From the NCBI RefSeq assembly GCF_000244915.1, contig NZ_CM001442.1, forward strand, positions 6,262,001 through 6,326,000: a stretch of 64,000 bases of DNA. Direction: 5' to 3'. Positions 31,635 to 42,359 of this stretch are shown here, piece by piece. How positions within the stretch are numbered: the stretch's first letter is position 1; each line of letters starts with the position of its first letter. Position numbers and translations under genes: made by a program. This DNA is from Bradyrhizobium sp. WSM471. GTDB lineage: Bacteria > Pseudomonadota > Alphaproteobacteria > Rhizobiales > Xanthobacteraceae. Below the pieces are notes generated by a model. The model was not told the DNA's origin, ran no database searches, and saw nothing but the letters and a program-made list of their open reading frames with translations.

Positions 31635-31859
31635 ATGGCAACGCGCGACAGACGACTGGCGGAATTCGACGGCGCCGGAGAACCGCCGCCTGGCCTTGCA
31701 GTCGAAGTGCTGTGCGAGGACCACAGCGGGACCTATCAGCTGCCGTTCGCCTGCCGCTATGTCGAGGGACGATGGCAGAACCACACGGCCGGTGTCGCAG
31801 TCGAAGCTACCGTCATCGGCTGGCGCGTCCCGCGCATGAAGCATTCAGGCGTGGCCTGA
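31635..31859 (+). CDS. small soluble protein of unknown function
   Basis: A 74-aa protein; ATG 31635 has GGGAGT at -9 and is preferred over an ATG 60 bases further upstream. The sequence begins with a charged stretch (MATRDRRLAEF), then GAGEPPPGLAVEVLCEDHSG and a beta-like region around FACRYVEGRWQNHTAG, with two cysteines. It resembles other short, single-domain bradyrhizobial proteins annotated as hypothetical. No transmembrane or signal segment. A GC-rich hairpin follows within 30 bases. Confidence 0.65.
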   Translation: MATRDRRLAEFDGAGEPPPGLAVEVLCEDHSGTYQLPFACRYVEGRWQNHTAGVAVEATVIGWRVPRMKHSGVA

Positions 31860-31887
31860 GCACTGATTTTTGTCTCAAAATGCAACG

Positions 31888-31923
31888 GGGCCGCGTCCCG
31901 CCTTAACCTTCGGAACGCGGCCC
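31888..31923. terminator. hairpin, possible bidirectional terminator
   Basis: GGGCCGCGT (31888-31896) pairs with ACGCGGCCC (31915-31923) across an 18-base loop. On the minus strand it leads into GTTGCATTTTGAG, so a weak U-tract exists that way. It lies in the 278-base space between the small protein and the GST gene, which otherwise shows no feature. Confidence 0.4.
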
Positions 31924-32137
31924 GAACGAATCACGTCCGAATCAGCCGCAGGGGCCCGTACGCGCCTGTTCACGGCTAGATGTCGCAACTGGCCACCAGG
32001 CGCACACAATATCTGCGCAGCGCCTGAGCAGGGCCAGCCGGCCACTGGCGTCAAAAGTTAACGGCTTCAATGACATGACCGCTGGGTGCGGCTGTTGGAT
32101 GCTCGCTCCCAAAACAGGCAGATGGCACCCGGCCTGC

Positions 32138-32794
32138 CTAATATTCGACCTCAAGCTCCTCGATCTCGGCCGGCTCGTCCCTTGCCGCCGCGATCCATTC
32201 CTTCATCTCCGGCATGGCCATGATGGTATCGGCATAGGCCTGCAGCTGCGGCTCAAGCTTGACGTTATAGGTCACGAAGCGCGTCACCACGGGGGCGTAC
32301 ATCGCGTCAGCCATGGTGCGGGTCTCGCCGAACAGGAAGGGCCCGCCCGATTTGTCCAGGCAGTCGCGCCAGATCGCCCAGACGCGATCGATGTCCGCCT
32401 GCGCGCGCGACCAGATCTTGAAGCCGGGGAAGTGCCCCTTCAAATTGACCGGCAGCGAGGCGCGCAAGGTGGTGAAGCCTGAATGGATTTCGCCGCAGAT
32501 CGAGCGGCAATGCGCACGCTGAACGCGATCCCTAGGCAACAGCCCGGCATCCGGCATCGCCTCGTTGAGATATTCGGCGATCGCCAGCGTATCCCACACG
32601 ATCGCACCGTCGTGCCGCAGGCATGGCACCAGGATCGACGACGACAACAGCAGGATTTCGGCGCGCGCCGACGCGTCGTCCGGGGCGGTGACGATCTCCT
32701 CGAAATCGAGCCCGGAAAATTTCGTCAGCAGCCAGCCACGCAGCGACCAGGACGAATAGTTCTTGCTGCTGATGGTCAGTGTCGCCTTCGCCAT
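32138..32794 (-). CDS. glutathione S-transferase family protein
   Basis: A 218-aa protein with the two-domain GST layout: an N-terminal thioredoxin-like domain (SSKNYSSWSLRGWLLTKF; the SSWSLRG serine is the likely glutathione-activating residue; cis-Pro region VPCLRHDG) and an all-helical C-terminal domain with the N-capping motif FLFGETRTMADAMYAPVVTRF. It conjugates or reduces with glutathione in the cytoplasm. ATG 32794 has GAGGGAAGG upstream; the GTG/ATG further out is less likely. It is divergent from the PHB depolymerase gene with 169 bases between. Confidence 0.9.
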   Translation of the reverse strand: MAKATLTISSKNYSSWSLRGWLLTKFSGLDFEEIVTAPDDASARAEILLLSSSILVPCLRHDGAIVWDTLAIAEYLNEAMPDAGLLPRDRVQRAHCRSICGEIHSGFTTLRASLPVNLKGHFPGFKIWSRAQADIDRVWAIWRDCLDKSGGPFLFGETRTMADAMYAPVVTRFVTYNVKLEPQLQAYADTIMAMPEMKEWIAAARDEPAEIEELEVEY

Positions 32795-32963
32795 GTGGCC
32801 TTCCCTCACGCCTGTGACTCGCACCCCGCCCGGACTGCAGGGGTGCGCACCGCCTGTGCTTCCCGCGAAGACAGCAGCAAGCGACGTGCCAATCTCGAGG
32901 GCAGCCCATCCCGGGTTTGGCTTCGATATTGCATAGCAGCACGGGACAGGTGGGCGTTTCAGT

Positions 32964-34187
32964 ATGATGTCGATGTATTATCAGGCCTTTCAGAACCATA
33001 TGGACCTGACGGCGCCGTGGCGGTCGGGAGCTTCGTCCGCGCTCAAATTCCTCAATCTGGTGCCGCAGGGCTTATCGGATCAGGTCGTCGGCCGGCTGTC
33101 GGCCGCGCTGGAGCTGATCTCCCGCTCCACCCTCACCTATCACCGCCCCGCCTACGGCATCGACAGCGTCATGGTCGGCAATCGCGAGGTCGCCGTGACC
33201 GAGGAGATCGCTTACGCGACCCCGTTCGGCTCGCTGCTGCGCTTCAAGAAGGAGGGCGTGGGCGAGCAGCCGCGCATGCTGCTGGTGGCGCCGATGTCCG
33301 GCCATTTCGCGACGCTGCTGCGCGGTACCGTGAAGACGCTGCTCCAGGATCACGACGTCTACATCACCGACTGGCACAATCCGCGCGACATTCCCCGCAG
33401 CGAGGGCCGTTTCGGGCTCGACGACTACACCGAGCATCTCATCGACTTCCTCGGCCAATTGGGCCCGCGCCCGCATATGGTCGCGATCTGCCAGCCCTCG
33501 GTCTCTGCACTCGCGGCCGCCGCGATCATGTGCGAGGGCAACCATCCTTCGCGACCGGCGACGCTGACGCTGATGGCCGGCCCGATCGACACGCGCATCC
33601 AGCCGACCAGGGTCAACGAATTCGCCAAGAGCAGGCCGATCGACTGGTTCGAGCAGAACCTGATCAACTACGTGCCGATGCAGTGCCGCGGTGCCTTGCG
33701 GAAAGTCTATCCCGGCTTCGTGCAGCTCACCGCCTTCGTCTCGATGAATCTCGAGCGCCACATCAAGCAGCACATCGATCTCGCCGATCACATCGCCAAG
33801 GGCGAGAAGGAGAAGGCGGCCAGCATCAAGACCTTCTACGACGAATATTTCGCCGTGATGGACCTGCCGGCGGAATTCTACATCGAAACCGTGCGCGACG
33901 TGTTCCAGGAGCATCTTCTGCCCCAGGGCAAGCTGATGCATCAGGGACGTCCGGTGAACACAAAGGCGGTCAGCCGCATGGGGCTGATGACGGTGGAGGG
34001 CGAGAAGGACGACATCTGCTCGATCGGCCAGACGCTGGCCGCGCAAGACCTCTGCACCGGCGTGCGCGCCTATCGCCGCGTCCACCACATGCAGGCCGGC
34101 GTCGGCCATTACGGCGTGTTCTCGGGCAAGCGCTGGAACAACGAAATCTACCCGCTGCTGCGGGATTTCGTGCACGTGAACTCCTGA
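32964..34187 (+). CDS. phaZ: intracellular polyhydroxyalkanoate depolymerase
   Basis: A 407-aa protein of the intracellular PHB depolymerase family. The alpha/beta-hydrolase nucleophile is a cysteine, C176 in AICQPSV, as in the Ralstonia type, rather than the serine of extracellular depolymerases. Upstream lies the substrate-side TDWHNPRDIP and downstream DDICSIGQT and a C-terminal HYGVFSGKRW region with the catalytic His. It degrades the native PHB granule to release hydroxybutyrate, in the cytoplasm. No signal peptide, as expected. It is a single-gene unit; synthesis genes (phaCAB) are elsewhere. Confidence 0.92.
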   Translation: MMSMYYQAFQNHMDLTAPWRSGASSALKFLNLVPQGLSDQVVGRLSAALELISRSTLTYHRPAYGIDSVMVGNREVAVTEEIAYATPFGSLLRFKKEGVGEQPRMLLVAPMSGHFATLLRGTVKTLLQDHDVYITDWHNPRDIPRSEGRFGLDDYTEHLIDFLGQLGPRPHMVAICQPSVSALAAAAIMCEGNHPSRPATLTLMAGPIDTRIQPTRVNEFAKSRPIDWFEQNLINYVPMQCRGALRKVYPGFVQLTAFVSMNLERHIKQHIDLADHIAKGEKEKAASIKTFYDEYFAVMDLPAEFYIETVRDVFQEHLLPQGKLMHQGRPVNTKAVSRMGLMTVEGEKDDICSIGQTLAAQDLCTGVRAYRRVHHMQAGVGHYGVFSGKRWNNEIYPLLRDFVHVNS

Positions 34188-34197
34188 AGCGCTTGCC

Positions 34198-36066
<1,869 letters not shown>

Positions 36067-36100
36067 GCGAAAAATCCCGCGCATGCCCCAGCCGAGGTGC

Positions 36101-36223
36101 GCCCCCTCCCCCGCTTGCGGGGGAGGGTTGGGGAGAGGGTGCTTCCACCAGCGAGGCCCCCCAAGAGGAGAGAGCCCTCACCCGGCGCTACGCGCCGACC
36201 TCTCCCGCAAGCGGGAGAGGTGA
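36101..36223. repeat. intergenic inverted repeat, family H, copy 1
   Basis: It begins GCCCCCTCCCCCGCTTGCGG and ends CTCTCCCGCAAGCGGGAGAGG, with a diverged middle. A short relative (CTCTCCCGCTTGCGGGAGAG) is at 51306-51330. It lies between the last two genes of the importer operon, which is unusual placement for these repeats. Confidence 0.7.
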
Positions 36224-36267
36224 ACCGAGTTCGTGGCTGCACTGATGCCACCATCATCATCGCATCC

Positions 36268-37194
36268 TCAGTAACCACGACTACGGTCGACACGCCCCGG
36301 CAACTCTTCGCCGCGGCGGTGACGCGCGATCACGTCCAGCACGAAATCGACCGCCGTGTCCGGCGTCGTCATGCTGGCATTGTGCGGCGTGACCAGGATG
36401 CGCGGGTGGCTCCAGAAAGGGTGACCCGCGGGCAGCGGCTCCGGCTCGGCGACATCGAGGACAGCACCCGACAGCGCGCCGCTGTCGAGCGCCGCGAGAA
36501 AATCGGCTTCGACCAGATGCGGGCCACGCCCGACATTGACGAGCGACGCGCCGCGCGGCAGGCGCGCAAACAGATCCGCATTCAGGATGCCGCGGGTCTC
36601 ATCGGTCAGAGGCAGCAGGCAGACGAGAAGGTCGGTCTGCGCGAGAAAATCCGGCAACGTCTCCATGCCCGCGTAACAGGCGACGCCCTCGATCTCGCGC
36701 GGCGAGCGATTCCAGCCGAGAAGTGGAAAGTCGAAAGCTCTGAGCCGTTCGACCACGGCCTGGCCGAGCTGGCCGAGGCCCATCACGCCGACGCGACGAC
36801 GTTTGGCCGGCGTGATCCGGATCTCGCGCCAGACCTGCGCCTTCTGCTGGCCGATGAAGTACAGGAGGTCGCGATGCAGCGCGAGCACCGCCATGGTGAC
36901 GTATTCGACCATCGTCTCGGCAATGCCCGGCTCCAGCATGCGCACCAGCGGAATGTGCGGCGGAACTTTTGACGCGTCGAACTGGTCCACGCCCGCACCG
37001 ACCGAGAAGACCAGCTCGAGATTTGGGAAAGTCGTCGCGATGTCGTCCGGCGGCACCCACGCCACGAGATAGTGGACGTCGACGGGATCGCCGATGTCGG
37101 GCCAGAGCCGGAATGGCAGATCGGGCGCGCGCTCGGCGAAGAAGCTCGCCCACTCAGCGCCCCGAACCATGTTGGCCTTGTACAGAACCGTCAT
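36268..37194 (-). CDS. 2-hydroxyacid dehydrogenase, glyoxylate/hydroxypyruvate reductase (GhrA) type
   Basis: A 308-aa enzyme. The nucleotide site is VGVMGLGQLG (~135-144), the catalytic residues are in NVGRGPHL (Arg), EPEPLPAGHPFW (Glu) and TPHNAS (His). Tryptophan-rich N-terminal half and overall length match GhrA, which reduces glyoxylate and hydroxypyruvate with NADPH. Here it is the fifth gene of an importer/oxidase operon, downstream of a FAD oxidase gene; it may reduce the 2-oxoacid or glyoxylate formed by the oxidase. That pairing is inference. Confidence 0.88.
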   Translation of the reverse strand: MTVLYKANMVRGAEWASFFAERAPDLPFRLWPDIGDPVDVHYLVAWVPPDDIATTFPNLELVFSVGAGVDQFDASKVPPHIPLVRMLEPGIAETMVEYVTMAVLALHRDLLYFIGQQKAQVWREIRITPAKRRRVGVMGLGQLGQAVVERLRAFDFPLLGWNRSPREIEGVACYAGMETLPDFLAQTDLLVCLLPLTDETRGILNADLFARLPRGASLVNVGRGPHLVEADFLAALDSGALSGAVLDVAEPEPLPAGHPFWSHPRILVTPHNASMTTPDTAVDFVLDVIARHRRGEELPGRVDRSRGY

Positions 37195-37206
37195 GCCGCC
37201 AAACCC

Positions 37207-38535
37207 TCAGAACGGGCTGACCGGCGCGAGCCGGCGGCCGTCGATCAGGCGCTTGTGGCTGTAGGCCGCGGGATCGACCAGCGGTGTCGCGCCCGTCACG
37301 ATGTCGGCGGCGAGCTTGCCGGCCGCAGGGCCGATGCCAAAGCCGTGGCCGGAGAAGCCGGTGGCCAGGAAGAAGCCGGGCATCGCGTCGACCGGCGAGA
37401 TCACCGGAATGGTATCCGGCGTGCAGTCGATCGTACCGCCCCACGCTTCCGCGATCTCGATGTCCTTCAATTCAGGATTCGACTTGATCAGCGAAGCCAG
37501 CGCGGCATTGACCAGCGACATGTCAGGCGCGGGATCGCGCACGCGCTCGGTTTCGAACGGCGACGGCTTGTCCAGGCTCCAGCTCGTGCCGCGCATGAGC
37601 TGGTCGAAGAAGGATTTGCCGAACGACAGTTTCAACCCGTTCTTGCGATGCAGATAGGTCGGCCAGAAGGTCCGCGCATAGCGGAACAGATCGGGCGACA
37701 GTTCGACCGTGCCGCGGTTGCGTAGCGCCAGCGTAAAGCCGCCGTCGAGGCGGCGGCGGATGCAATAGAAATCGGTGCCGAGCGCGCCGGAGGTGATCTC
37801 CGGCCCCGGCGTGGTCCGGCACGCGGTGGCGTTGACGAGGCCAATCGGCAGCTCGATGCCGTGGCGGCGGCAGAACAGCGACGACCACGCTCCGCCGGAC
37901 AGCAGCACCGATTGCGTGCGAATGATGCCCTTCTCGGTGACGACGGCGCTCACCCGTCCGCCTTGCGTCTCCAACCCACGCGCGGCGCAGCCCTGATGAA
38001 TGGTGACGCCGTGCTTTCGCGCGGCGGTCGCAAGCGCCGGCACCGCCATCGACGGCTCGGCGCGCCCGTCGCTCGGCGTGTGCAGGCCGCCGACCCATGC
38101 CTCGGCGTTGCCGGGCAGGCGCTCGGCGACCTCCGCCGGCGTCAGCACCGTGGAGTGGACCTGCATCTCGCGCGCCGTTGCGGCCCATCGCTCCCAGCTG
38201 GCGAGCTCGTCCTTGCTCTTGGTCAGGAACAGCACGCCGGTACGACGGAAGCCGGCATCGACGCCGGCATCGTTCTGCATGTCTTCCCACAGGCGCAGCG
38301 CCTCGCGGGCCAGCGGGATCTCCTCACGCGCACGCCCCTGCTGGCGGCACCAGCCCCAATTGCGGCTCGACTGCTCGCCGCCGACATGGCCCTTCTCGAC
38401 AAGGGCGACGGAGAGGCCCTTTTTCGCGAGATGATAGGCCGCGGAAACGCCGATCACGCCGCCGCCGATGACGACGACATCCACCTGCGCCGGCAGGCGT
38501 TCGTCACTGTTTATGCGGGTGAGCGGCGGGGACAT
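37207..38535 (-). CDS. FAD-dependent amine/D-amino-acid oxidase-like protein (DAO family)
   Basis: A 442-aa flavoprotein. The FAD motif GGGVIGVSAAYHLAKKGLSV begins near residue 24, and a second flavin segment is in the C-terminal GFFLATGFSGHGFGIGPAAGKLAADIV. The C-terminal ATGFSGHG is typical of glycine/sarcosine/D-amino-acid oxidases and dehydrogenases. Conserved SSRNWGWCRQQGR near residue 56 may anchor the flavin. It is the fourth gene of the importer operon, so the imported compound is probably an amine or amino-acid derivative that it oxidises. Ammonia or amine plus a 2-oxoacid would result. Confidence 0.88.
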   Translation of the reverse strand: MSPPLTRINSDERLPAQVDVVVIGGGVIGVSAAYHLAKKGLSVALVEKGHVGGEQSSRNWGWCRQQGRAREEIPLAREALRLWEDMQNDAGVDAGFRRTGVLFLTKSKDELASWERWAATAREMQVHSTVLTPAEVAERLPGNAEAWVGGLHTPSDGRAEPSMAVPALATAARKHGVTIHQGCAARGLETQGGRVSAVVTEKGIIRTQSVLLSGGAWSSLFCRRHGIELPIGLVNATACRTTPGPEITSGALGTDFYCIRRRLDGGFTLALRNRGTVELSPDLFRYARTFWPTYLHRKNGLKLSFGKSFFDQLMRGTSWSLDKPSPFETERVRDPAPDMSLVNAALASLIKSNPELKDIEIAEAWGGTIDCTPDTIPVISPVDAMPGFFLATGFSGHGFGIGPAAGKLAADIVTGATPLVDPAAYSHKRLIDGRRLAPVSPF

Positions 38536-38593
38536 GGGACACTCCAGATATTCAATTCGATCGCGACAGCTCGGCTCGTCGCTGGTTTGCAGA

Positions 38594-39469
38594 TCATGGG
38601 ATGTTCATTCGCGGATCGAGCGCGTCGCGCAAGCCGTCGCCGAGGAAGTTGAAGCTCGTCACCGCCAGCGTGATGGCGAGGCCCGGCGCAATCGCGAGCC
38701 AGGGCGCGCTGGTGAGATAGATCTGCGCGTTGTTGAGCATGTTGCCGAGGCTCGCGGCCGGCGGCTGGATGCCGTAACCGAGATAGCTGAGATAGGATTC
38801 CAGCAGAATTGCCTTGGCGACGTTCAGCGTCGCCGCCACCACGATCGGCGCAATCGCATTGGGTACGAGCTCGCGGAACATGATCCGCAGGTTCGACGAG
38901 CCGAACGCGAGGGCAGCAACCGCAAACTCGCGCTCCCGCAGCGAGCGCACCTGGGCCTCGACGACGCGGGCCACCCACATCCAGGCGGTTGCCGCGATCA
39001 GCACGGTCGTGGTGACGTAGCCGGGCTCGATGAGCGCCGCGAGCGCAAGCAGCAGGAAGATGGTCGGAAAGCACAGCATGGCATCGACGAGCCGCATCAG
39101 CACCGCGCCGATGACGCCGCCATAGAAGCCGGCGAAGGCGCCGACGACGATGCCCACCGCCATCGCGATCACCATCGCGACGAAGCCGATCGACAGCGAG
39201 ACACGCGCGCCCATCATCAGCCGCGCCAGCACGTCGCGGCCGAGTTCGTCGGTGCCGAGGATGTGTGCGCCCGACAGCGGCGGTGCGAACCGCTTCATGA
39301 TGTCGATATAGGTGTCGTCGAACGGCAGGAGGTACGGGCCGAATGCCGAACCGAGGATGAGAAGCAGAATGATCAACGCGCCCGCGAGCGCAAGGCGGTG
39401 CCGGCGGAAGCGCCGCCACGCCGCCTGGCCCGGTGCAAGTTGATTGGTGGAGAGGGCCGCAGTCGCCAT
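38594..39469 (-). CDS. ABC transporter permease, DppC/OppC type
   Basis: A 291-aa inner-membrane protein. Six hydrophobic helices are visible; the first (LALAGALIILLLILGSAFGPY) follows a short cytoplasmic N-terminus, and the OppC-type N-terminal PFDDTYIDIMKRFAPPLSGAHILGTDELGRD sits between helix 1 and 2. The EAA loop that contacts the ATPase is around EFAVAALAFGSSNLRIMFRELVPNAI. It pairs with the DppB-type protein whose stop lies two bases upstream of this ATG (stop 39472), a typical tightly coupled pair. It imports peptides or related nitrogen compounds. Confidence 0.9.
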   Translation of the reverse strand: MATAALSTNQLAPGQAAWRRFRRHRLALAGALIILLLILGSAFGPYLLPFDDTYIDIMKRFAPPLSGAHILGTDELGRDVLARLMMGARVSLSIGFVAMVIAMAVGIVVGAFAGFYGGVIGAVLMRLVDAMLCFPTIFLLLALAALIEPGYVTTTVLIAATAWMWVARVVEAQVRSLREREFAVAALAFGSSNLRIMFRELVPNAIAPIVVAATLNVAKAILLESYLSYLGYGIQPPAASLGNMLNNAQIYLTSAPWLAIAPGLAITLAVTSFNFLGDGLRDALDPRMNIP

Positions 39470-39471
39470 CC

Positions 39472-40422
39472 CTAGCCCACCCGGATGCGCGGATCGACGA
39501 CGGCATAAAGGATGTCGGCGAGCAGCGACCCGATCAGCACCATGATCGCCGAGAACATCAAAATGCCCATCACCACGGGGTAGTCGCGATAGCCGATCGA
39601 ATCGAGGAACAGCCGGCCCATGCCGGGCCAGGTGAACACGGTCTCGGCGACCAGTGCACCACCGAGCAGCGTCGGAAACTGAAGGCCGCCCACCGTGATC
39701 ATCGGCAGCAGCGCGTTGCGCAGGGCGTGAACCGTAAGGATCCGCCATTTCGGCATGCCCTTGGCGCGCGCGGTGCGAATGTAGTCCTGGTTGATGACTT
39801 CGAGCATCGAGGAGCGCATGAAGCGGCCCCACATCGCGGTCTCCACCAGCGCCAGCACCAGCGCCGGCGCGATGAGATGATGGAGCAGATCGAGCGGCGA
39901 GCCGTCGCCGACGGTCTGCCGGTTGCCGGCCGGCAGCCAGCCGAGCTTCACCGAGAAGACATAGATGGTGACGAGGCCGAACCAGAAGGTCGGGATCGAC
40001 AGCGCGATCATGGCGCCGACGGTTGCGAGCGAATCGAACAGCGAATAACGGCGCAACGCACCGAGCACGCCGATCCAGCAGCCGAGCAGCACCGCGATGA
40101 TGGTCGCCGTCGCCATTAGCTCAAGGGTAGCGCCGAGATGCGACGAGATCACCGCCAGCACCGATTCGCCGTCGCGATACGAGCGGCCCCAATCGCCCCT
40201 CAGCATCCGGCCGAACCAGTCGAGATACTGGATCGGCAGCGAACGATCGAGCCCGAGCTGCTTCGTAACGCGATCGAGATCCTCCTGCATCATCTGCGCG
40301 GACGCCGCGAATTGCGAGAGCGGGCCCCCGGGCGCCAGATGCAGGATGGCGAAGCCGATCGCGGACACGATCACCAGCAACATGATCGCCTGCGCCAGGC
40401 GATTGGCGACGTAACGGGCCAT
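39472..40422 (-). CDS. ABC transporter permease, DppB/OppB type
   Basis: A 316-aa inner-membrane protein. The N-terminal helix (LAQAIMLLVIVSAIGFAILHLAPGGP) is the DppB hallmark, and the long periplasmic loop with QLGLDRSLPIQYLDWFGRMLRGDWGRSY follows. Five further helices and the EAA motif (DYIRTARAKGMPKWRILTVHALRNALLPMI) are visible. It forms the pore together with the DppC-type protein. Second gene of the operon, after the binding protein with 27 bases between. Together the two permeases, the double ATPase and the binding protein form a complete importer. Confidence 0.92.
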   Translation of the reverse strand: MARYVANRLAQAIMLLVIVSAIGFAILHLAPGGPLSQFAASAQMMQEDLDRVTKQLGLDRSLPIQYLDWFGRMLRGDWGRSYRDGESVLAVISSHLGATLELMATATIIAVLLGCWIGVLGALRRYSLFDSLATVGAMIALSIPTFWFGLVTIYVFSVKLGWLPAGNRQTVGDGSPLDLLHHLIAPALVLALVETAMWGRFMRSSMLEVINQDYIRTARAKGMPKWRILTVHALRNALLPMITVGGLQFPTLLGGALVAETVFTWPGMGRLFLDSIGYRDYPVVMGILMFSAIMVLIGSLLADILYAVVDPRIRVG

Positions 40423-40449
40423 CTCAGGCGATCTCGCGCACCTGAACCA

Positions 40450-42141
40450 TCAGGCCCAATACCATTCGCGGATGTTCCAGCAATTGATCGACATGTTGAT
40501 GTTGGGACGGAAGCCTTGCAGCCCTTCCTTCACGCCTTCGGCGATGAAGCCCTGGAACAGCGGCAGGATCGCGAGGTCGTCGCGGATCAGCTTTTGCAGA
40601 TTGCCATAGGTCGTCTTGCGCTGCGCCTGATCGAACTGCTTGGCGCCTTCTGCGAGAAGCCGATCCGCCTCCGGGTTGCGATACTGATAGGTGTTGTAGC
40701 CGCGGCCGCCCTTGGCTGGAATGGCGCCGGAGCCGAAGCGGGGCGTCACATCGGGGTCGCTGCCGAGCATGAAATTCACCCCCACGATCACCGAGTTGAA
40801 TTTCGATTGCTGCCAGAAGTCGCCCCAGATCACGGCGGCTGGCATGTTGTTGACGCGCATCGCGGCACCGATCGCGCGCCAGTCCTGGATCAGCAACTGC
40901 TGGGTCTGCTCGCGTACCGCGTTGCCCGACGTCGTGGAATTGGCGAATTCGAGCTTGACGCCGCCCTTCTCGCGCACGCCGCCGGCGCCGCGAACCCAAC
41001 CGGCCGCATCGAGCAGCGTGTTGGCCTTGGCCGGATCGTATTTGTGCTGCGGCAGTCCCTGCTGGAACGACCAGGCCTGTTGCGGCACGAAGCTTTCGGT
41101 CTGCGTCGGCAAGCCGTAGTTCAGGGCGTCGATGATCGCCTGCTTGTTGATCGCGAGATAAAGCGCCTCGCGCACGGTGCGGTCCGCCAGCGCGCCGAAC
41201 TCCAGATTGGGCGCGATGTGCTCGACCGAGGACGTCGAGGAGACGAAGATCTTGCGGCCCTTCAGCGTCTTCGCCTCCTGCACGAAGTTCGGCAAAATGC
41301 CTTGCAGGCCGGTGTAGTCGACCTGGCCGGTGCGGAACTGGGTGTAGAGCACGGTGAGATCTGGAATGTATTTGAACACCACGCGTTCCACATACGGCCC
41401 CTTGCCGTGATAGCCGGTGTGGGCATTCAGCTGAATGTGGTCGCCCGGCACGCGCTCGCCCCAGCGGAACGGTCCGGTGCCGACAGGCGCATTGTGGAAC
41501 GGCGAGGCGTTCGGATCGGTCACCTTCTCCAAAATGTGCTTAGGCACGATGAAGGTCAGCGATCCCAGGATCGACATATAGGGCGAATAGGGAGCTTCCA
41601 TGCGCCAGTGAATCTCGTCCGGCGCGACGACCTTGATGTCCTTCACGAGGCTATGGCCGACGCGGCTGCGCGCGCGGAAATCGGGATTGTTGATCAGCTC
41701 GAGCGAGAACTTGACGTCGTCGGCCGTGAACGACGTGCCGTCGTGCCATTTCACGTCGCTGCGGAGCTTGATCTTCCAGGTCAGGCCGTCAGCCGAGAGG
41801 CCGCCATTCTCGATCGTCGGGACCTCGCGGGCCAGGTCGGGAACGAACTTGCCATCGGGATCGATGAACCAGAGCGGCGAGAACACCTGCCACCAGATGC
41901 CCTGATCGACTTCGATGCCCGGCATCAGGGGATGAAAGACCGTCGGCTCCTGCGACAGCGCCGCGATCACCTGCCCGCGCGGCTTGTCAGGCGGATGGGT
42001 CGGGCGTTCGGTCTGCGCGAATGCGTTGCCTGAAAGCGTCCATCCCGCCGCGGCGCCCGCGCCGAGCTGAAAGATCTGACGGCGATTCGGATTGCCAAGA
42101 TGCAGTGCCCCAACGTCGAACTTCCCGGTGTCGTCCGCCAT
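40450..42141 (-). CDS. ABC transporter substrate-binding protein, family 5, with Tat-type signal
   Basis: A 563-aa family-5 (DppA/OppA-like) extracytoplasmic binding protein. The N-terminus NRRQIFQLGAGAAAGWTLSGNAFA carries a twin-arginine motif, so it is probably exported folded by Tat. The lobes contain the family motifs DGLTWKIKLRSDVKWHDGTSFTADDVKFSLE and ...RTVREALYLAINKQAIID. First gene of the operon; it would capture the ligand. The operon's oxidase suggests an amine, amino-acid derivative or short peptide, but the ligand is not readable from sequence. ATG 42141 has GGAGAG at -8; an ATG 21 bases upstream is less likely. Confidence 0.92.
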   Translation of the reverse strand: MADDTGKFDVGALHLGNPNRRQIFQLGAGAAAGWTLSGNAFAQTERPTHPPDKPRGQVIAALSQEPTVFHPLMPGIEVDQGIWWQVFSPLWFIDPDGKFVPDLAREVPTIENGGLSADGLTWKIKLRSDVKWHDGTSFTADDVKFSLELINNPDFRARSRVGHSLVKDIKVVAPDEIHWRMEAPYSPYMSILGSLTFIVPKHILEKVTDPNASPFHNAPVGTGPFRWGERVPGDHIQLNAHTGYHGKGPYVERVVFKYIPDLTVLYTQFRTGQVDYTGLQGILPNFVQEAKTLKGRKIFVSSTSSVEHIAPNLEFGALADRTVREALYLAINKQAIIDALNYGLPTQTESFVPQQAWSFQQGLPQHKYDPAKANTLLDAAGWVRGAGGVREKGGVKLEFANSTTSGNAVREQTQQLLIQDWRAIGAAMRVNNMPAAVIWGDFWQQSKFNSVIVGVNFMLGSDPDVTPRFGSGAIPAKGGRGYNTYQYRNPEADRLLAEGAKQFDQAQRKTTYGNLQKLIRDDLAILPLFQGFIAEGVKEGLQGFRPNINMSINCWNIREWYWA

Positions 42142-42215
42142 GACCACTCTCCGTTGTCGCACGTGGCACCGTCTCCCGCGCCCCCGAGATCCCCGGCAAA
42201 GGGACAGGAGTGGGC

Positions 42216-42230
42216 TTTAGTGCTTCTAAA
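42216..42230. promoter_or_regulatory. 15-bp inverted repeat in the divergent regulator/importer promoter region
   Basis: TTTAGTGCTTCTAAA has 5-bp perfect arms (TTTAG/CTAAA) and lies in an AT-rich patch (42216-42290) between the binding-protein gene and the XRE-cupin gene. It may be the regulator's operator. It resembles but does not match the 17-bp Irr element. Confidence 0.4.
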
Positions 42231-42359
42231 TTTTTCTATCAAAAGTTCATCACGACTAAATACAGCTGTCAATCGTATTGCTAGGATGCGCGACCTTTTC
42301 ACTTCGACTGAAGCTCCGGACCGCGTTGTCCGGGCTGAGATGATGCATGGGAGAGCGAC

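Noticed and set aside
42214..42230. Irr element upstream of the importer binding-protein gene
   Set aside because: The right half TTCTAAA fits, but the left half at the required spacing does not match; only a shorter 5-bp-arm repeat is present.
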